Source: an uncultured Azospirillum sp.
GTDB lineage: Bacteria; Pseudomonadota; Alphaproteobacteria; RF32; CAG-239
DNA: 39,912 nt
NCBI GenBank assembly: GCA_947383875.1
Contig: CANDEX010000009.1
Coordinates: 1 to 39,912 of the forward strand
Reading direction: 5' to 3'
The notes beneath the pieces were generated by a model that did no database searches, was not told where the DNA came from, and saw only the letters and a program-made list of their open reading frames with translations. Positions within the stretch are counted from its first letter, which is position 1. Each line of letters opens with the position of its first letter. Shown piece after piece: positions 31,525 through 39,187 of the stretch. The position numbers were made by a program, and so were the translations under genes.

Positions 31525-32425
31525 AAAATCTAATCTTTATTATCCTACGGAACTTTGTTTTCGGTTGGGGCTTAATATTGCTGGAGCCAATCTCTCAATT
31601 TTTGATGATCCAGATGATCCTGAGGCTGGTCTTGATATAGATTTTGAGATTGATAAAACTATTGATGAGACGCCGAATAAAAGCAAAATAACGATTTGGA
31701 ATGTTACACCGGAGGTTTATAGCTCATTATCTGAAAAAGGTACCGGAGTAGAGCTTTATGGTGGATTTGGACGGGAAAGCCTCGGTTTAATGTTTACAGG
31801 AGATATCGGAAACAGTACGCAAACGGCAAGTAGGGTAACTTCTACAACCAATACCGGATTTTTGAAGATAGACCAAGGAAAAAATACGTCCGGAAAAAAT
31901 GATATACCCACAATAATCACCTGTTACGATGCCGGATTGAAATATCAGGATCAGTATATTTCTCGGTCTTATAAGGGGCTAATCAGTTCAGAAGTTATTA
32001 TTAAAGACTGTGTTAATCAGATGGGGCTTCCATATGGCCGCGTTGATGTAAAAGATTATCCTATGGTTCGGGATTATGTTGCGCGAGGGCGTTGCGTAAC
32101 AGTGCTTAAAGACTTAACCCGCCGTTTAGGCATAAAATACAATATAACCAACGGAATTTTTAATTTAGTAAGTCCCGGGCAACAGGTGGATACTATGGGT
32201 ATTGTGTTAAACGGGAATAATTCCAATCGTCCAGAACTTTTTGAAATCAGGGATAATGGTAAAAAAGGCTGGAAGATAGAAACAGGTTTGTTGCCATTTC
32301 TTAACCCGGCAACTTACAGTCTTTGCGATTTTGGGTCATTGCAGGGGACTTATCAAATTTATCGGGTACATCATTCCGGTAATAATTACGGCACAAAAGG
32401 AATTACGGAGGTTTATCTTGAGTAA
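31514..32425 (+). CDS. Baseplate hub protein
   Basis: Encodes 303 residues: LNIAGANLSIFDDPDDPEAG, IDFEIDKTIDETPNKSKITI, with NVTPEVYSSL, GVELYGGFGRESLGLMFTGD and IIKDCVNQMGLPYGRVDVKD, then RCVTVLKDLTRRLGIKYNIT. The 'F-x-x-x-K ... P-N-x-x-x-I-x-I-x-N' opening is that of T4 gp27/Mu gp44-like hub proteins that hold the spike. Translation of the next gene starts inside its end. Confidence 0.8.
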   Translation: MKLEKSNLYYPTELCFRLGLNIAGANLSIFDDPDDPEAGLDIDFEIDKTIDETPNKSKITIWNVTPEVYSSLSEKGTGVELYGGFGRESLGLMFTGDIGNSTQTASRVTSTTNTGFLKIDQGKNTSGKNDIPTIITCYDAGLKYQDQYISRSYKGLISSEVIIKDCVNQMGLPYGRVDVKDYPMVRDYVARGRCVTVLKDLTRRLGIKYNITNGIFNLVSPGQQVDTMGIVLNGNNSNRPELFEIRDNGKKGWKIETGLLPFLNPATYSLCDFGSLQGTYQIYRVHHSGNNYGTKGITEVYLE

Positions 32426-33113
32426 ATCTGATGAAGAACAAGAAGAACTTGAGGTTTTTTACCGCAAAATAAAAGATGATATTAACTGTCAGCTTCCGGC
32501 GATAATTCAAACAGTCAATGAGGACGGGACGGTAGATTGCTTAGTTATTCGTCATGATGAAGAAAAAGACGTTACTTTCCCCAATATTAGAGTGAAACAC
32601 CTTGAAACTCAGAGAGCATTCGTTTTTCTCGGCCTCGAAAAGGGTGATCGCGGTGTTGTTCGTTTTTTTGACCGTAGTATTGAAAACTATAAAATTAATG
32701 GAAGTCAGGAGTACAATGAGGATTCACGCCAGCATTCGTTATCGGATAGCAGTTTTGAGCTGGGGTTTTTACCTAATAGCGAGAATTACGCTTTTCCCAA
32801 AGATAAAACGATAGCTGTTGGGAATAAAAATGGTACATTTCTTTTAACTATAGGGAAAGACGGGCAAGTTATTTGTTCTGCTGCTGGCTATGAATTTAAC
32901 GGCAAAGCAAAATTCAATGATGATGTCGAGTTTTCCAAAAATATAAAGGTAAAAGAAAATGTAACAGTTCAAAAAGATGTTGAGGTTATAGGTAAAGTGC
33001 ATGCGGTTGATACGATTAAATCTGATACAGATGTTATTTTTAGCACCTTTACCGGAATGACGCATAAGCATGGTAATGGTAATGCTGGACAAGATACAAC
33101 GACTCCTAAATAA
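32418..33113 (+). CDS. Baseplate spike protein (gpV / Gp138 N-terminal OB type)
   Basis: Encodes 231 residues from TTG 32418, chosen because ACGGAGG lies seven bases upstream and the frame has no suitable ATG. The N-terminal OB-fold reads CQLPAIIQTVNEDGTVDCLV, with VFLGLEKGDRGVVRFFDRSI after it. The C-terminal part is a short beta helix of repeated strands (FNDDVEFSKNIKVKENVTV, VQKDVEVIGKVHAVDTIKSD) and ends GMTHKHGNGNAGQDTTTP; the H-K-H may hold a metal ion at the spike tip, as in P2 gpV. Confidence 0.85.
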   Translation: MSKSDEEQEELEVFYRKIKDDINCQLPAIIQTVNEDGTVDCLVIRHDEEKDVTFPNIRVKHLETQRAFVFLGLEKGDRGVVRFFDRSIENYKINGSQEYNEDSRQHSLSDSSFELGFLPNSENYAFPKDKTIAVGNKNGTFLLTIGKDGQVICSAAGYEFNGKAKFNDDVEFSKNIKVKENVTVQKDVEVIGKVHAVDTIKSDTDVIFSTFTGMTHKHGNGNAGQDTTTPK

Positions 33114-33122
33114 GGAATTTCA

Positions 33123-33476
33123 ATGAAAGATTTAAAAATTGATGAAAAAGGCATTGTTTTTAAGAATGGTGACTGGATCCTTGTAGGTGGTGTCGAACGA
33201 GTTATTCAGAATATCCGAGTGGCTTTGCGAACCTTTATTAATGAATGGTTATTGGATTACCGGAAAGGTATTAACTATCCGGATAAGCTCAAGGCTTTAG
33301 ATGATGACGGTTTGCAAGCTCAAATTAAAACAGCGGTGAGAGAAGTGCGTGGGGTTGAGAGAATCCGGCGCTTTTCTTTTAATCGGAAAAAAACTGTCAT
33401 TTTTGTTGATATTGCGGTGGTAATTGATGGTGATGAATATTCTGTATCTGAAAGTGTAAGTTATGGTGGAAGTTAA
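33123..33476 (+). CDS. gp25-like baseplate wedge protein (W)
   Basis: Encodes 117 residues: FKNGDWILVGGVERVIQNIR, VALRTFINEWLLDYRKGINY, LQAQIKTAVREVRGVERI and late FVDIAVVIDGDEY. The 'G-D ... Q-N-I-R-x-x-L-x-T-x-x-G-E-W-x-x-D' pattern is that of T4 gp25/P2 W-like proteins, which tie the sheath to the baseplate. It overlaps the J-like gene by 14 bases. Confidence 0.85.
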   Translation: MKDLKIDEKGIVFKNGDWILVGGVERVIQNIRVALRTFINEWLLDYRKGINYPDKLKALDDDGLQAQIKTAVREVRGVERIRRFSFNRKKTVIFVDIAVVIDGDEYSVSESVSYGGS

Positions 33477-34617
33477 AAAGTCTACGATTGAAGAAAATCT
33501 TAAGGTTCTTCAAAAAGAATTTAAGCCTGTATATGGAGATGACTTTGCTATTAAGCCTGAGGGGGTTATTGATGGCATCGCGGTAGCCGTGTCTGCTCTT
33601 AAGCTGGAAATTGAAGACCAGATTTTAAACCTCAAAATGAATATGAATCCTTATACAGCTACGGGACAGGCTCAAGATGGTCTTTATTCATTGCGAAATA
33701 TGAAACGCCGACAGTCAACATATACCAAAGTACAAAGGACAATTGAGGGTACGCCGGGGGCGCTTATTGCTGCAGGTTCTCTTTTGTTCGAAAATGCCGT
33801 AACCAAAGATCAGTTCCAGCTAGAGACAGATGTAACATTGGGGGAAAACGGTAAGGTAGTTGGCACGTTTAAATCTTTGCTTATTGGTGCCGTTGATTTG
33901 CCAAGTACCTCCAGTATTAATATTATTACTCCGCTTTCAGATGTTACAGCTGTTTATTATACAAGCGGAAACGACATCAATATTGGGGTGGAGTATGAAA
34001 ATAATGAGGAATTTCGCAAACAATTTCTAAAAAAACAAAATATTAATAATCGTCTACATCTGGCGTTGCTTGATTTGGTAGACAACCCTGGTGATTTACG
34101 CATTATTCAGAACCGGGGGCGGCAAGTTTATCCAGAAATTCCGCTGCATACAAAGCAAATTACTATTTATTCTGCGGAATCGGATCAGAAAATTGCCCAG
34201 ACCATTTTTGATAATATGGTTGACGGCAGTTATGATTTGGACGGTGATATTGCAGTTGAAATCACAGATGATAGCGGCGAAGTTGTCGAAATTCGTTTTA
34301 ACCGTGCAACGCCCGTAAATGTCTATGTCAAAACGTTAATTGTTAAGAATCCGGCCAATACGGATGCTGAGGCTAAAGCGGACGGTGTAACGGCAATTTC
34401 GGATTATTACAATAATAATAGCTTTGTGATGGGTGAGAAAGTGGTGGCAAACCGCTTTAATGCAGAGATTGACGCTAAAAAATCAATTTCTTATCCGGTT
34501 GAAACATTGGTAAGTTCTGACGGTATTTCATATATTCCGGTTTTAAGTATTGGTAAAAAAGAAGTTCCGGTCTTTGCTGCAGCACGTATTACGGTGGTTC
34601 TCGATGAAGAAGATTGA
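33463..34617 (+). CDS. Baseplate J-like protein
   Basis: Encodes 384 residues. The N-terminal half reads VYGDDFAIKPEGVIDGIAVA and MNPYTATGQAQDGLYSLRNM, then RTIEGTPGALIAAGSLLFEN and DQFQLETDVTLGENGKVVGT, the typical J-like run. RKQFLKKQNINNRLHLALLD and later VYVKTLIVKNPANTDAEAKA complete it. J-like (gp6-type) proteins build the wedge of contractile baseplates. Starts inside the gp25-like gene and overlaps the next start. Confidence 0.9.
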   Translation: MVEVKKSTIEENLKVLQKEFKPVYGDDFAIKPEGVIDGIAVAVSALKLEIEDQILNLKMNMNPYTATGQAQDGLYSLRNMKRRQSTYTKVQRTIEGTPGALIAAGSLLFENAVTKDQFQLETDVTLGENGKVVGTFKSLLIGAVDLPSTSSINIITPLSDVTAVYYTSGNDINIGVEYENNEEFRKQFLKKQNINNRLHLALLDLVDNPGDLRIIQNRGRQVYPEIPLHTKQITIYSAESDQKIAQTIFDNMVDGSYDLDGDIAVEITDDSGEVVEIRFNRATPVNVYVKTLIVKNPANTDAEAKADGVTAISDYYNNNSFVMGEKVVANRFNAEIDAKKSISYPVETLVSSDGISYIPVLSIGKKEVPVFAAARITVVLDEED

Positions 34618-35212
34618 TTACAGGACAAATATTTTCCGTTATAGTCTGTCACAATTTCGGAATAAGGAGGGATATAAAGAGCTTTGCGAGGGAATTGCAA
34701 AGCTTTTTTTAGACCTGCAAAAGAAGACTATTGAACTTGAAAAATGGACTGTCATTGATCGGGCTGAGGGCGAAATTCTTGATTTTATCGGGTATTTATT
34801 CGGAGTTTATCGCACTTTTTTTGATATATCTAAATATTTCTGCGTTAATGCCGAGGATATTAATAAAGAAAAATATTTTTATTTTGAAAAAGGGGCAGGC
34901 AATACAGTTTTAACTCAAGGCGGTCTTTCTGATTTAGAGATGCGGCAACGTATTAAAGCCGCTATTGCCCGCTTGTATTCACGTTTTACCCGCAATGACA
35001 ATATCCGAGTTATAAAATTTCTGACCTTTGCGGAAAAGGTAATTATCACTAAGCCCGGGAAAAACCAGCTTAATGTTGCTCTTATTGGTGACGGTCTTTT
35101 TATTACCGATAAAACCTTTGATGAGATTGAGAGCGTTTTGGGTGACGGGGTTTCTTTAGAACATCTGACAATTAATGGAGACATAAGAAATGGCGATAGT
35201 CAAACCAACTAA
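34604..35212 (+). CDS. Baseplate/tail protein I-like (DUF2612 type)
   Basis: Encodes 202 residues from ATG 34604, inside the end of the J-like gene. Begins MKKIDYRTNIFRYSLSQFRN, then CEGIAKLFLDLQKKTIELEK and AEGEILDFIGYLFGVYRTFF; QRIKAAIARLYSRFTRNDNI and DGVSLEHLTINGD follow. The 'A-x-G-x-x-L-D-x-I-G-x-x-x-G' element fits P2 I/DUF2612 proteins that attach tail fibres. Overlaps the fibre gene. Confidence 0.8.
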   Translation: MKKIDYRTNIFRYSLSQFRNKEGYKELCEGIAKLFLDLQKKTIELEKWTVIDRAEGEILDFIGYLFGVYRTFFDISKYFCVNAEDINKEKYFYFEKGAGNTVLTQGGLSDLEMRQRIKAAIARLYSRFTRNDNIRVIKFLTFAEKVIITKPGKNQLNVALIGDGLFITDKTFDEIESVLGDGVSLEHLTINGDIRNGDSQTN

Positions 35213-36116
35213 GCCGGATAAGCAATTGCCGAATTCTTTCGGCGGCGTTAAAACGGAGTTTTCTGCGGATAAGATTCAGAACGGTTATCAGGAAAGTATC
35301 CCGGATTTGCTTGCCGGTGATGTCCTTAACAATTTATTAGACACTCTTGGAAAAAACCAAGAGTTTTTTTGTGCTGTTGCTGATTTAATCAATAATATGC
35401 CCGTTAATAAATTCATGGTGACAGATAGCAATAACAAGATTGATTATTTAGGTTTTGGTGATGGTTTCTCTGTTGGCGGATCATTATTGCAGCTTGCTTT
35501 AGGCGCTGGGCTGCAGATAGATGCGGCGAAAAAGTTGTCATTAAGTTTAACGGATGGCTTAAAAATTTCAGGGGATTCTCTGGCTCTTAATATTGCTGAC
35601 GGTTTGACGATTGACGAGCAGAAAAGATTATCAATCCTTTTAGGAAATGGTTTAAGATTTGTTAACAATGCACTTTCAATAAATTTGGGCAATGGGTTTA
35701 AATTTGAAGATGGTAAGACGACACTTAATATTGATGATAGTCTTATGTATCGAAATAACCTGTTATCAATAGCGGCTTTGATTTCTCTTTCGAGAACTAA
35801 AAAATTAAGCGGTTCGATTATTACTCCGGAAATTTTTTATACAATTTTCAAATACGATCTTACCGATAATACGACGTTTACATTTAATAATACCAATATT
35901 TCAGGACTGGCAGCGGAATTTATTCCGACCTTTGAGCTGCATATCAATATGCCGGCGGTTAAATCTTTTGCTTTTAACCCCGTTCCAGAGTGGGACGGCG
36001 GGGAAACCCCGGATTTTTCAGAGCCCGGGGAATATTGGTTGGTTTTTCGCACTGAAAACAAAGGTGGTAGTTGGAAAGCTTCTCTGGGAAGTAAATTCAA
36101 CGCACATACAATTTAG
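35190..36116 (+). CDS. Tail fibre with triple-beta-spiral-like shaft
   Basis: Encodes 308 residues from ATG 35190 (GGAG upstream). The N-terminal 100 residues should bind the baseplate. From about residue 95 to 190 there are six shaft repeats of 14-16 residues with a G-L/F-x-hydrophobic turn: LSLSLTDGLKISGD, LALNIADGLTIDEQK, LSILLGNGLRFVNN, LSINLGNGFKFEDGK and similar. This is the adenovirus-fibre/PRD1-type triple-beta-spiral pattern. The C-terminal 100 residues (WDGGETPDFSEPGEYWLVFR) form the head domain. Confidence 0.8.
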   Translation: MAIVKPTKPDKQLPNSFGGVKTEFSADKIQNGYQESIPDLLAGDVLNNLLDTLGKNQEFFCAVADLINNMPVNKFMVTDSNNKIDYLGFGDGFSVGGSLLQLALGAGLQIDAAKKLSLSLTDGLKISGDSLALNIADGLTIDEQKRLSILLGNGLRFVNNALSINLGNGFKFEDGKTTLNIDDSLMYRNNLLSIAALISLSRTKKLSGSIITPEIFYTIFKYDLTDNTTFTFNNTNISGLAAEFIPTFELHINMPAVKSFAFNPVPEWDGGETPDFSEPGEYWLVFRTENKGGSWKASLGSKFNAHTI

Positions 36117-36128
36117 GATATAAAACGT

Positions 36129-36713
36129 ATGACAATCAAAGCGGCATATTGGCCGATGAGCGGTGGTGCTGTTCGTGAGCCATTCGCTCCCAATCAGGTT
36201 TTAATTGAGCGAACCGGCCCCAATACCTATTCAGGTATATTGCCGGCCGGGGTTTATGATCTGATTATTGCTGGCGGTGGCGGCGAAGGCAGAAGTTGGA
36301 ATTTTGGCGGTGTCATCTTCCATAATGCCGGCGGCTCTGGTGCCGCCTGGGAGGGGCAGTTTTACAATCCGGTTAAACAGCCCGTAACATTCTATTCTGG
36401 CAACGTTATGGAAGACAGCTTTTTTGATTTGGGCGGTGTGCGCATGATTACGGCCGGACGCGGCGGTAATTATTCAGGTGGGTCAACCGGATATCCGGGG
36501 GATGGCGGTATTATTTCAGTAAATAGTGCTTTAGCCATAGTCCAACAGCGAAAAGCGCAAAACGGCAACCGCGGTTCACGTGGTGCCACCGGGACAAACC
36601 CGACGGCTTCCGTTTGTTCAATCTACAACTGGGGTCAAGGGTCTTGGGGATATGCACACGAAGCAAATTGGATTCCAGGTGGAATAAGGTTGCAATATTT
36701 ACGCACGAAATAA
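36129..36713 (+). CDS. Glycine-rich tail tip/adhesin protein, first copy
   Basis: Encodes 194 residues: MTIKAAYWPMSGGAVREPFA, then YDLIIAGGGGEGRSWNFGGV, GGSGAAWEGQFYNP and many Gly-rich loops (GGRGGNYSGGSTGYPGDG-like). It aligns along its length with the protein encoded at 36833 (shared W-P-M-x-G-G, Gly clusters, and G-x-A-W/F-E-G). Gly-rich loops at fibre tips often contact the receptor (as in T4 gp38-type adhesins); that role is inferred. Confidence 0.75.
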   Translation: MTIKAAYWPMSGGAVREPFAPNQVLIERTGPNTYSGILPAGVYDLIIAGGGGEGRSWNFGGVIFHNAGGSGAAWEGQFYNPVKQPVTFYSGNVMEDSFFDLGGVRMITAGRGGNYSGGSTGYPGDGGIISVNSALAIVQQRKAQNGNRGSRGATGTNPTASVCSIYNWGQGSWGYAHEANWIPGGIRLQYLRTK

Positions 36714-36770
36714 ATGGAGGCAACACATTGATTTTACATAAAATTATCGGGGGGGGCTTGCCGAGTCAAT

Positions 36771-36805
36771 AAAAATCTGAATTCAGCAAATTCAGATTTT
36801 TTTTA
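36771..36805 (+). terminator. Terminator between the two glycine-rich genes
   Basis: AAAAATCTGAATT at 36771-36783 pairs perfectly with AATTCAGATTTTT at 36789-36801 around CAGCA, followed by further T. It could end transcripts in either direction and may set different levels for the two copies. Confidence 0.85.
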
Positions 36806-36832
36806 TTTTCTTGGTTCTAAATGGGGGGCGTC

Positions 36833-37396
36833 ATGGTAGTGCGTTCCTCATTCTGGCCAATGGGAGGTTCAGGAAAAAAGCAACCTTTCGTCCCTGATTT
36901 TGTCGTCTTAAATACCAGAACAGCCGGAGATTATCCTTTTAGAGTAAAAGTCGGCGGTGTTTTTGATACGGTTCTTGTCGGCCCTGGCGGGGGTGGATAT
37001 GGCGATTATTTCAGCGCACCTGCCGGAAGCTCCGGAGCAGCGTTTGAAGGTGAAGTGTACCTGCCCAAGGGCGACTATATCGTCCGCGTCGGTCAAGCCA
37101 GTCACGGCAATGGTACGGCAACAATATTGTTAAAAGATGGTGTGCCACTGATTACCGCAGGCGGAGGAGCCAGTAGAGCCGGAGCTGCAGGTACGTTAGC
37201 AATCAGCTCCGATTGTCAAGTTGTTTTAAGCCGAATTGCTTCAAACGGTCGTCAGGGCGGAAAATGGTCGGCCGGTGCATCTGTTTCGACCACAGGCTGG
37301 GGACGCGGCGGCCCAGCAGTATCATCGTATGGTGGTGGAACTTCAAGCGGCGAGGCTGGAGGAACTATTGTTACATATAAACGTTTAAAACCTTAA
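36833..37396 (+). CDS. Glycine-rich tail tip/adhesin protein, second copy
   Basis: Encodes 187 residues from ATG 36833, set by alignment with its paralogue (MVVRSSFWPMGG against MTIKAAYWPMSG) and by GGGGGG just upstream. Seen: VGPGGGGYGDYFSAPAG, SSGAAFEGEVYLPKGDYIVR, LITAGGGASRAGAAG and WGRGGPAVSSYGGGTSSGEA. It is a diverged duplicate, most variable in the Gly-rich loops, suggesting alternative receptor specificity. No reverse transcriptase or template repeat is present. Confidence 0.75.
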   Translation: MVVRSSFWPMGGSGKKQPFVPDFVVLNTRTAGDYPFRVKVGGVFDTVLVGPGGGGYGDYFSAPAGSSGAAFEGEVYLPKGDYIVRVGQASHGNGTATILLKDGVPLITAGGGASRAGAAGTLAISSDCQVVLSRIASNGRQGGKWSAGASVSTTGWGRGGPAVSSYGGGTSSGEAGGTIVTYKRLKP

Positions 37397-37407
37397 CAGG
37401 AGAGAAT

Positions 37408-37848
37408 ATGCCTAAACATACATACGCAAAGTTAATCAGCGAAACTCAAGTCGAATTTCCGCTGATAAATGGGCCAACAGGGGATGATATTAATTATTTT
37501 GTTAATGTTCCGAAGTTGCTAGAAGACGGTTACAAACCTTATAAAAGCACTTCTCAGCCCCAAGACGGCAAAATTTATTCTCCCCGCTATATGGATGATG
37601 GCGACAAAATTGTTCAAACTTGGGTAGAGTTTATTCCGCCGCAACAGGAAGAACCAACTGAAAGCCCTGAAGAAAAGCGGGAGAAACTATATCGAAGCAT
37701 CACGGACGGTTGGGAAGCGGAACTGGCCTACAAAACCCGAAAAGGCTACCCTGTCGAGGAACTGAAAGCTATCGAAGACAAAATTGATGTAGCTCGCGAA
37801 CACATCAAACAAATGTGTCCTGATTTGGAGGTTAATGATGCCGGATAG
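37408..37848 (+). CDS. Tail-associated protein, possible fibre assembly chaperone
   Basis: Encodes 146 residues with AGGAGAG upstream. Begins MPKHTYAKLISETQVEFPLI; the middle is Pro-rich (VEFIPPQQEEPTESPEEKRE) and the end helical (WEAELAYKTRKGYPVEELKA). The pattern of a short domain followed by a Trp and 'Y-x-x-R-K-G-Y' helix is common in proteins after phage fibre genes, some called tail fibre assembly proteins. Function inferred from position. Confidence 0.65.
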   Translation: MPKHTYAKLISETQVEFPLINGPTGDDINYFVNVPKLLEDGYKPYKSTSQPQDGKIYSPRYMDDGDKIVQTWVEFIPPQQEEPTESPEEKREKLYRSITDGWEAELAYKTRKGYPVEELKAIEDKIDVAREHIKQMCPDLEVNDAG

Positions 37849-38035
37849 AATAAATGACGTTGGTGTAACGGGAGCAACCTGCTGTGCTATTTGGCTTCAA
37901 TACTCTGAAGCCTTTAATGCCGGCTTAACAGTTCTGATCGGTATATTATCGTTGGCATACGTTGGATTGCGTGTTTACCGAGAGGTTCAAAAAATTAAGT
38001 TTTATAAAAAGAAAGGACGGAAAAATGGCAAATGA
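37838..38035 (+). CDS. Holin-like membrane protein
   Basis: Encodes 65 residues from ATG 37838 (GGAGG seven bases upstream; ATG 37835 also possible). A hydrophobic region, FNAGLTVLIGILSLAYVGLR, is preceded by a weaker one (VTGATCCAIWLQY), and the C-terminus is basic (KIKFYKKKGRKNGK). Short size, basic tail and overlap with the endolysin gene fit a holin. Confidence 0.7.
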   Translation: MPDRINDVGVTGATCCAIWLQYSEAFNAGLTVLIGILSLAYVGLRVYREVQKIKFYKKKGRKNGK

Positions 38036-38441
38036 AATTGATGCCTTGGCGCGTACAATTTGGGGTGAAGCCAGAGGCGAGAGTATCTCCGGCCAAGAAG
38101 CTGTTGCTTCGGTAATTATGAACAGGGTTGCTTTCAGCAAACATCGCGGTCGCTACTGGTGGGGAAATACAATTGTAGATGTTTGTCAGTCGCCACAGCA
38201 ATTCTCTTGCTGGAATAAAAATGATCCAAATTATTCAAAATTAATGAAAGTTGGAGCGGAAGATATACATTTCTGTATGTGTCGGCGTATTGCCGAACGT
38301 GCGGTCAGTGGAATGTTGGGAGACAAAACCAACGGTGCGACCCACTACCATACGAGAGATTGCCATCCGGCTTGGGCGCGGGGCAAAATTCCCTGTGCGG
38401 AAATTGGCGCGCACCTGTTTTATAATGACATTGAGAAGTAA
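38025..38441 (+). CDS. Endolysin: SleB-type cell wall hydrolase
   Basis: Encodes 138 residues from ATG 38025, preceded by AAAGGACGG. Seen: IDALARTIWGEARGESISGQ with probable catalytic Glu15, EAVASVIMNRVAFSKHRGRY, CQSPQQFSCWNKNDPNY and GATHYHTRDCHPAWARG. This is the Hydrolase_2/SleB family of lytic transglycosylases, which cleave peptidoglycan glycan strands. No signal peptide, so release depends on the holin. It overlaps the holin gene by 11 bases. Confidence 0.93.
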   Translation: MANEIDALARTIWGEARGESISGQEAVASVIMNRVAFSKHRGRYWWGNTIVDVCQSPQQFSCWNKNDPNYSKLMKVGAEDIHFCMCRRIAERAVSGMLGDKTNGATHYHTRDCHPAWARGKIPCAEIGAHLFYNDIEK

Positions 38442-38442
38442 T

Positions 38443-38598
38443 ATGCAAAAGTGGTTTAAGTTTGGTCTATCTGTTTTATTGCCAATTATGGCGCTGACTT
38501 TGATTATTCAGGCTTACCGTGTTCCAGAAACAGTGGAAAGTGTCGCGCGGGGTTTCAGTCTTATTTGTGAACTTTTTCTGAAAGTAGCGGGATTATGA
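38443..38598 (+). CDS. 51-aa membrane protein, second holin-like or antiholin candidate
   Basis: Starts two bases after the endolysin. Begins MQKWFKFGLSVLLPIMALTL, one clear membrane helix, followed by a polar linker (QAYRVPETVESVARG) and a second hydrophobic segment (FSLICELFLKVAGL). Its stop overlaps the spanin start (ATGA). Position in the lysis cassette suggests holin or antiholin; the sequence does not decide. Confidence 0.65.
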   Translation: MQKWFKFGLSVLLPIMALTLIIQAYRVPETVESVARGFSLICELFLKVAGL

Positions 38599-38918
38599 AA
38601 AGGTATTTATTCTTTTTAGCGGCATTTTTGGGGGCGTTGGGAATTGGTTTGTTTTGGCTGAAAGGATTTGTTGAAAATCTTAAAGAAACCTCTCATGCGG
38701 CAGGATATGCAGAGTGCGAGGTCAAACAGGCTAAAAAGATTGTTGTTGTTACAAATAAAGAAAAAGAGGCGCAAAATGTTCAAGACCGAAAAATGGCTAT
38801 TGTATGGAGCCGGCCTAATTCTCGTCTTCGCAAGCTTATTAAGCGGATGCGCGAACAGGGAATCGGTTCTGCCGATCATTGTTCAAAAAACGGCAGTATA
38901 TCCGGTGGCAGGGAGTGA
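38595..38918 (+). CDS. Inner-membrane spanin (Rz-like)
   Basis: Encodes 107 residues: an N-terminal membrane anchor (YLFFLAAFLGALGIGLFWLK) and a hydrophilic helical periplasmic part (QAKKIVVVTNKEKEAQNVQD, then RPNSRLRKLIKRMREQG). This is the layout of i-spanins, which with an outer-membrane partner fuse inner and outer membranes at the end of lysis. The o-spanin gene begins inside it in another frame, as with lambda Rz/Rz1. Confidence 0.8.
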   Translation: MKRYLFFLAAFLGALGIGLFWLKGFVENLKETSHAAGYAECEVKQAKKIVVVTNKEKEAQNVQDRKMAIVWSRPNSRLRKLIKRMREQGIGSADHCSKNGSISGGRE

Positions 38919-39033
38919 CGTTGCAGACGAATTGGAAAAGTTTTGTTTTCCTGATGCTGGACAATGTCGGGGGCTGGAAGATTTTTTTTCGCGGTATGAA
39001 AAGGCAGTAGATGCATATGAAAGCAACGGTTAA
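38776..39033 (+). CDS. Outer-membrane spanin lipoprotein (Rz1-like), nested in the Rz-like gene
   Basis: Encodes 85 residues from ATG 38776, which has AGAGG upstream and starts a lipoprotein signal: MFKTEKWLLYGAGLILVFAS then LLSGC with Cys24 as acylation site. A longer reading from 38668 would add an Arg/Lys-rich stretch and hide the signal, so it is rejected. The mature part is short (RESVLPIIVQKTAVYPVAG). It overlaps 143 bases of the Rz-like gene in a different frame. Confidence 0.82.
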   Translation: MFKTEKWLLYGAGLILVFASLLSGCANRESVLPIIVQKTAVYPVAGSDVADELEKFCFPDAGQCRGLEDFFSRYEKAVDAYESNG

Positions 39034-39181
39034 GATAAAAACATGGGTGTACCGGCCTGATTTAGCCAAGGTAAAGCCTGAATACTTATTATACAAGGGT
39101 AAGTCGGTCAAAGCTACTGAAGAAGACAATCGTTTAATTAAGATGTCTAAGGTGCTTAAACAAATTTTAATTGATTATTAA
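39011..39181 (+). CDS. Small basic protein (56 aa)
   Basis: Starts inside the 3' end of the spanin gene; a second ATG at 39017 would give 54 residues (MKATVKIKTWVYRPDLAKVK). It has a beta-like opening followed by KPEYLLYKGKSVKATEEDNR and a helical end. Net basic, no Cys. No clear ribosome site for either start. The overlap suggests coupled translation. No family recognised. Confidence 0.55.
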   Translation: MHMKATVKIKTWVYRPDLAKVKPEYLLYKGKSVKATEEDNRLIKMSKVLKQILIDY

Positions 39182-39187
39182 GTGAAA

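Noticed and set aside
36129..37396. Diversity-generating retroelement acting on the tail-tip genes
   Set aside because: There is no reverse transcriptase and no short template repeat with adenine-biased differences; the similarity is a whole-gene duplication.
38668..38775. Upstream extension of the o-spanin gene
   Set aside because: The extra N-terminal residues are Arg/Lys-rich and would bury the lipoprotein signal; the ATG at 38776 has its own ribosome site.
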